NCBI GenBank assembly: GCA_964495085.1
Contig: CAZBUK010000006.1
Location: 8,672-72,671 of the forward strand
DNA length: 64,000 nt
Direction of reading: 5' to 3'
Origin: CAZBUK01 sp964495085
Lineage (GTDB): Bacteria; Bacteroidota; Ignavibacteria; T3Sed10-11
Below, in pieces: positions 62,316 through 64,000 of the stretch; position 1 is the stretch's first letter, and the number at the start of each line of letters is the position of its first letter. The position numbers and the translations under genes were made by a program. The notes below the pieces were generated by a model. That model was not told the origin of the DNA. It saw nothing but the letters and a program-made list of their open reading frames with translations, and made no database searches.

Positions 62316-62552
62316 TCAGGGCAGGAGGTGCTTTAAATTTTCATCGAGCGATTTTTTTGTATTCCCGTCCAGTTCCGGAGGACTGTATTGTCGATACAGC
62401 CTGATGGTCTTCTTCATCGAATCAAGATACGCCGCACATTTCTCGCAGGATTCGATATGGCTGTATATCGCCTTGCAGCGGGGGGAATCGGCGTTCTCGT
62501 CGAGATTATCGCAAATAAAATTCAGGACTTCCTCACAACCGGGATCGATCAT
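62316..62552 (-). CDS. Zinc-binding anti-sigma factor (zf-HC2 type)
   Basis: This 78-residue cytoplasmic protein has the HxxxCxxC zinc motif HIESCEKC (His32, Cys36, Cys39) with further cysteines at 6, 14 and 26. It has no membrane helix, so it is a soluble ZAS-type anti-sigma factor that may release sigma on oxidation or metal loss. Its start overlaps the sigma gene stop by one base, the standard arrangement for such pairs. Confidence 0.85.
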   Translation of the reverse strand: MIDPGCEEVLNFICDNLDENADSPRCKAIYSHIESCEKCAAYLDSMKKTIRLYRQYSPPELDGNTKKSLDENLKHLLP

Positions 62553-63136
62553 TATTGTTCTCCCAAATAGCTATGCAGTTGCTCCCTGAGGAAAAACCGC
62601 GCACGATGAAGCCGTGATTTGACGGCAGGTATCGAGAGGTCCAACGCTTCTGCCGTTTCCTGTGCCGACAATCCCTCAATGTCTCTCAGTACAAACACGA
62701 TTCTGTAATCGACGGGCAGTTTTAAAATCGCCGAATCGAGTTTCTGCTTCATCTCCTTGTTCATCATTTCGTCGAGCGGCGTCGGAGTTATACTCTGCTG
62801 CTGAGCCGAATGTGAATCGAGCACGTCAATATCGACAGCCGATGCATCGAGTTTTCTGACTCTCTGCTGCATAAAGCAGCTATTAACAACGATACTGTAC
62901 AGCCACGTGCTTAGTTTCGATTTTCCGTCGAACTGATAAAGCTTTCGATACATATTGACGAACGTCGTCTGCATCGAATCCACCGCCTTTTCAGGATCCC
63001 GGCATACCTTGAATGCGAAACCGTAGACCATGTCCTCATACCGGTGAACCAGCTCCGTAAATGCACGATGGTCGCCGCTCCGGGATTTTTCGATCAGCTC
63101 AACTTCACTCGAGACTGCAGAAGGTATGTTATCCAT
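62552..63136 (-). CDS. ECF RNA polymerase sigma factor
   Basis: This 194-residue sigma factor has region 2 (about 20-90: FTELVHRYEDMVYGFAFKV, FVNMYRKLYQFDGKSKLSTWLYSIVVNSC) and region 4 (about 125-190: ILKLPVDYRIVFVLRDIEGLSAQETAEALDLSIPAVKSRLHRARFFLREQL). The linker between them is unusually long and polar. With the cytoplasmic zinc anti-sigma gene behind it and OsmC/thioredoxin genes downstream, a role in thiol or oxidative stress is a fair inference. Confidence 0.94.
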   Translation of the reverse strand: MDNIPSAVSSEVELIEKSRSGDHRAFTELVHRYEDMVYGFAFKVCRDPEKAVDSMQTTFVNMYRKLYQFDGKSKLSTWLYSIVVNSCFMQQRVRKLDASAVDIDVLDSHSAQQQSITPTPLDEMMNKEMKQKLDSAILKLPVDYRIVFVLRDIEGLSAQETAEALDLSIPAVKSRLHRARFFLREQLHSYLGEQ

Positions 63137-63177
63137 TTGTTAGGATGCCGGATTCCGAGAAAAGATTCAGTGATTTC

Positions 63178-63206
63178 AAGGTATCAAAAAGGCTTTTAAA
63201 CTTCAA
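63178..63206 (-). promoter_or_regulatory. Possible promoter of the ECF sigma gene
   Basis: -35 TTGAAG (63206-63201), a 17-bp spacer and -10 TACCTT (63183-63178) lie about 42 bp before the ATG. Autoregulation by the ECF factor would need an AAC-type -35, which is not obvious here. Confidence 0.45.
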
Positions 63207-63298
63207 TCCGGACTTCGCTCATATTGTTCAACTTTGCTGCCGATGACAAAGATCGAGTAGCTCTGTGCAGCCTCACTTTCCTACCTACGAGATGGTTT

Positions 63299-64000
63299 AC
63301 CATAACGCGGGTGCGGGATAGCGCGAGCGTTTCTTCGAAACGCCACTATAATTTTATACAATAATACTCGAAGCTCGGTATGTAGCCCCCGCGCTAGCGG
63401 GGGCTTGTTGCAGTCCGATAGCGTGAGGGTTTACCGTCGCGCGATAAATTATTTCATTACCATATTTCGATCCGCGTCCGCATCTACGAGACCGTAAACG
63501 GTCTCGCTATTGTAAAACTACAAGCCCCCTCAAAGGGGGCTTGTTGTAGTCCGATAACGTGAGGGTTCACCGTTATACGGGTGTGGGATAGCGCGGGCGT
63601 TTCTTCGAAACGCCCCTACGGATGATTCTGGCAGATCAATATTTTTCAGGATTCCAGATTCAGAAATATTTTTTCATGAATGATAAACCTCGATATGCGA
63701 TACTTCCCAGCCTTCAGCCGGCTGTATTTGCCAATGAAATATATTCTGTTACTTCCTCGCAGACTCACCTGTCCCGCCGAGTGGTATTTTCTCGAGACCG
63801 TAAACGGTCTCGCTATTGTAAAACTACAAGCCCCCTCAAAGGGGGCTTGTTGCAGTCCGATAGCGTGAGGGTTTACCGTTAGACGGGTGTGGGAGAGCGC
63901 GCCTTAGCGGGGAAGGTGGGGCGAAGGGGGTGAGGCTATTAAGAACTCGCAGACTCACCAAATATTTTAATAATAACATTCGAAGCTCGGTATGCAGCCC
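63299..64000. repeat. Gene-free array of hairpin-forming interspersed repeats
   Basis: There are two nearly identical 109-bp copies at 63487-63595 and 63793-63901, and parts of further copies at 63299-63347 and 63368-63440. A 21-bp head at 63368-63388 recurs at 63980-64000, where the window ends. Each full copy holds hairpin GAGACCGTAAACGGTCTC, then hairpin AAGCCCCC/GGGGGCTT, then a GC-rich conserved stretch. A third hairpin, GGGCGTTTC/GAAACGCCC, occurs after copy 1. In the copy at 63368 the second hairpin is AGCCCCCGC/GCGGGGGCT, so both arms changed together. No open frame with coding character is present from 63137 to 64000. Confidence 0.88.

Noticed and set aside
63622..63882. Short open frame within the terminal repeat array
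   Set aside because: It runs through the hairpin repeat, has no ribosome-binding site and no protein-like composition.

Overview
The window is a 64 kb piece of a bacterial chromosome, probably a scaffold from a metagenome-assembled genome, because it contains one run of exactly 100 N. Several features suggest the FCB superphylum (Bacteroidota, Ignavibacteriota and relatives). These are a secreted peptidase with a C-terminal domain resembling a type IX secretion (T9SS) sorting domain, a PorV/PorQ-type outer-membrane protein, a BamD lipoprotein, a proline-rich TonB protein, and Asn-tRNA made by AsnS. The five clearest promoters are TTGxxx-17 bp-TATxTT, without the TAnnTTTG element of classical Bacteroidota, so a more basal FCB lineage is likelier. 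I cannot name a genus. The cell is diderm and respiratory: it has cytochrome c maturation, complex I membrane subunits and a futalosine-type menaquinone gene.

Layout. 1-2.7 kb: copper export (copA, cut at the left edge, then copZ). 2.7-9 kb, minus strand: a DUF481 barrel and a cytochrome c maturation cluster ccmA-B, ccmC-D-E-F; CcmE is the cysteine type and no ccmG or ccmH is present. 9-14.5 kb, minus: an envelope block with htpX, a membrane protein, bamD, a thioesterase, an exported protein and a T9SS-type metallopeptidase. 14.7-21.7 kb, minus: a signalling operon with a 1661-residue PAS/GAF histidine kinase, two response regulators and an amidohydrolase. 21.8-26.5 kb, minus: a CNNM/CorC protein, tonB preceded by a decayed tonB paralogue, a VanZ-like gene and NAD(P)HX repair. 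26.5-32.6 kb, minus: nuoJKLMN. 32.6-39.2 kb, minus: a NatAB-type ABC exporter, asnS, an unusual zincin, a small membrane protein, a deoxynucleoside kinase, folK and folB.

39.3-43.3 kb: pncA, initiator tRNA-fMet, then a repeat-rich accessory island with a GxxExxY nuclease-like gene, a 47-bp tandem repeat, the assembly gap, pgm and a DUF2007 gene. 43.6-52.7 kb, plus: ffh-rpsP-khpA-rimM-trmD-rplS, then mqnA, recN, cysS and a barrel protein. 52.9-60.5 kb, plus: a tyrosine-rich/arginine-serine-rich lipoprotein, a PorV-like protein, and a tightly coupled penicillin acylase-sirtuin-pyruvate kinase cluster. 60.5-63.1 kb, minus: an ECF sigma/anti-sigma pair, a DUF2892 protein and two OsmC proteins flanking thioredoxin. 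63.2-64 kb: a gene-free array of hairpin-forming interspersed repeats that runs off the right edge.

The most unusual items are the C-type CcmE system, the GxxExxY gene whose 5' end is made of the same repeat as the neighbouring non-coding DNA, the terminal hairpin-repeat array, the tonB pseudogene, the very large sensor kinase and the tyrosine-rich/RS-rich lipoprotein.
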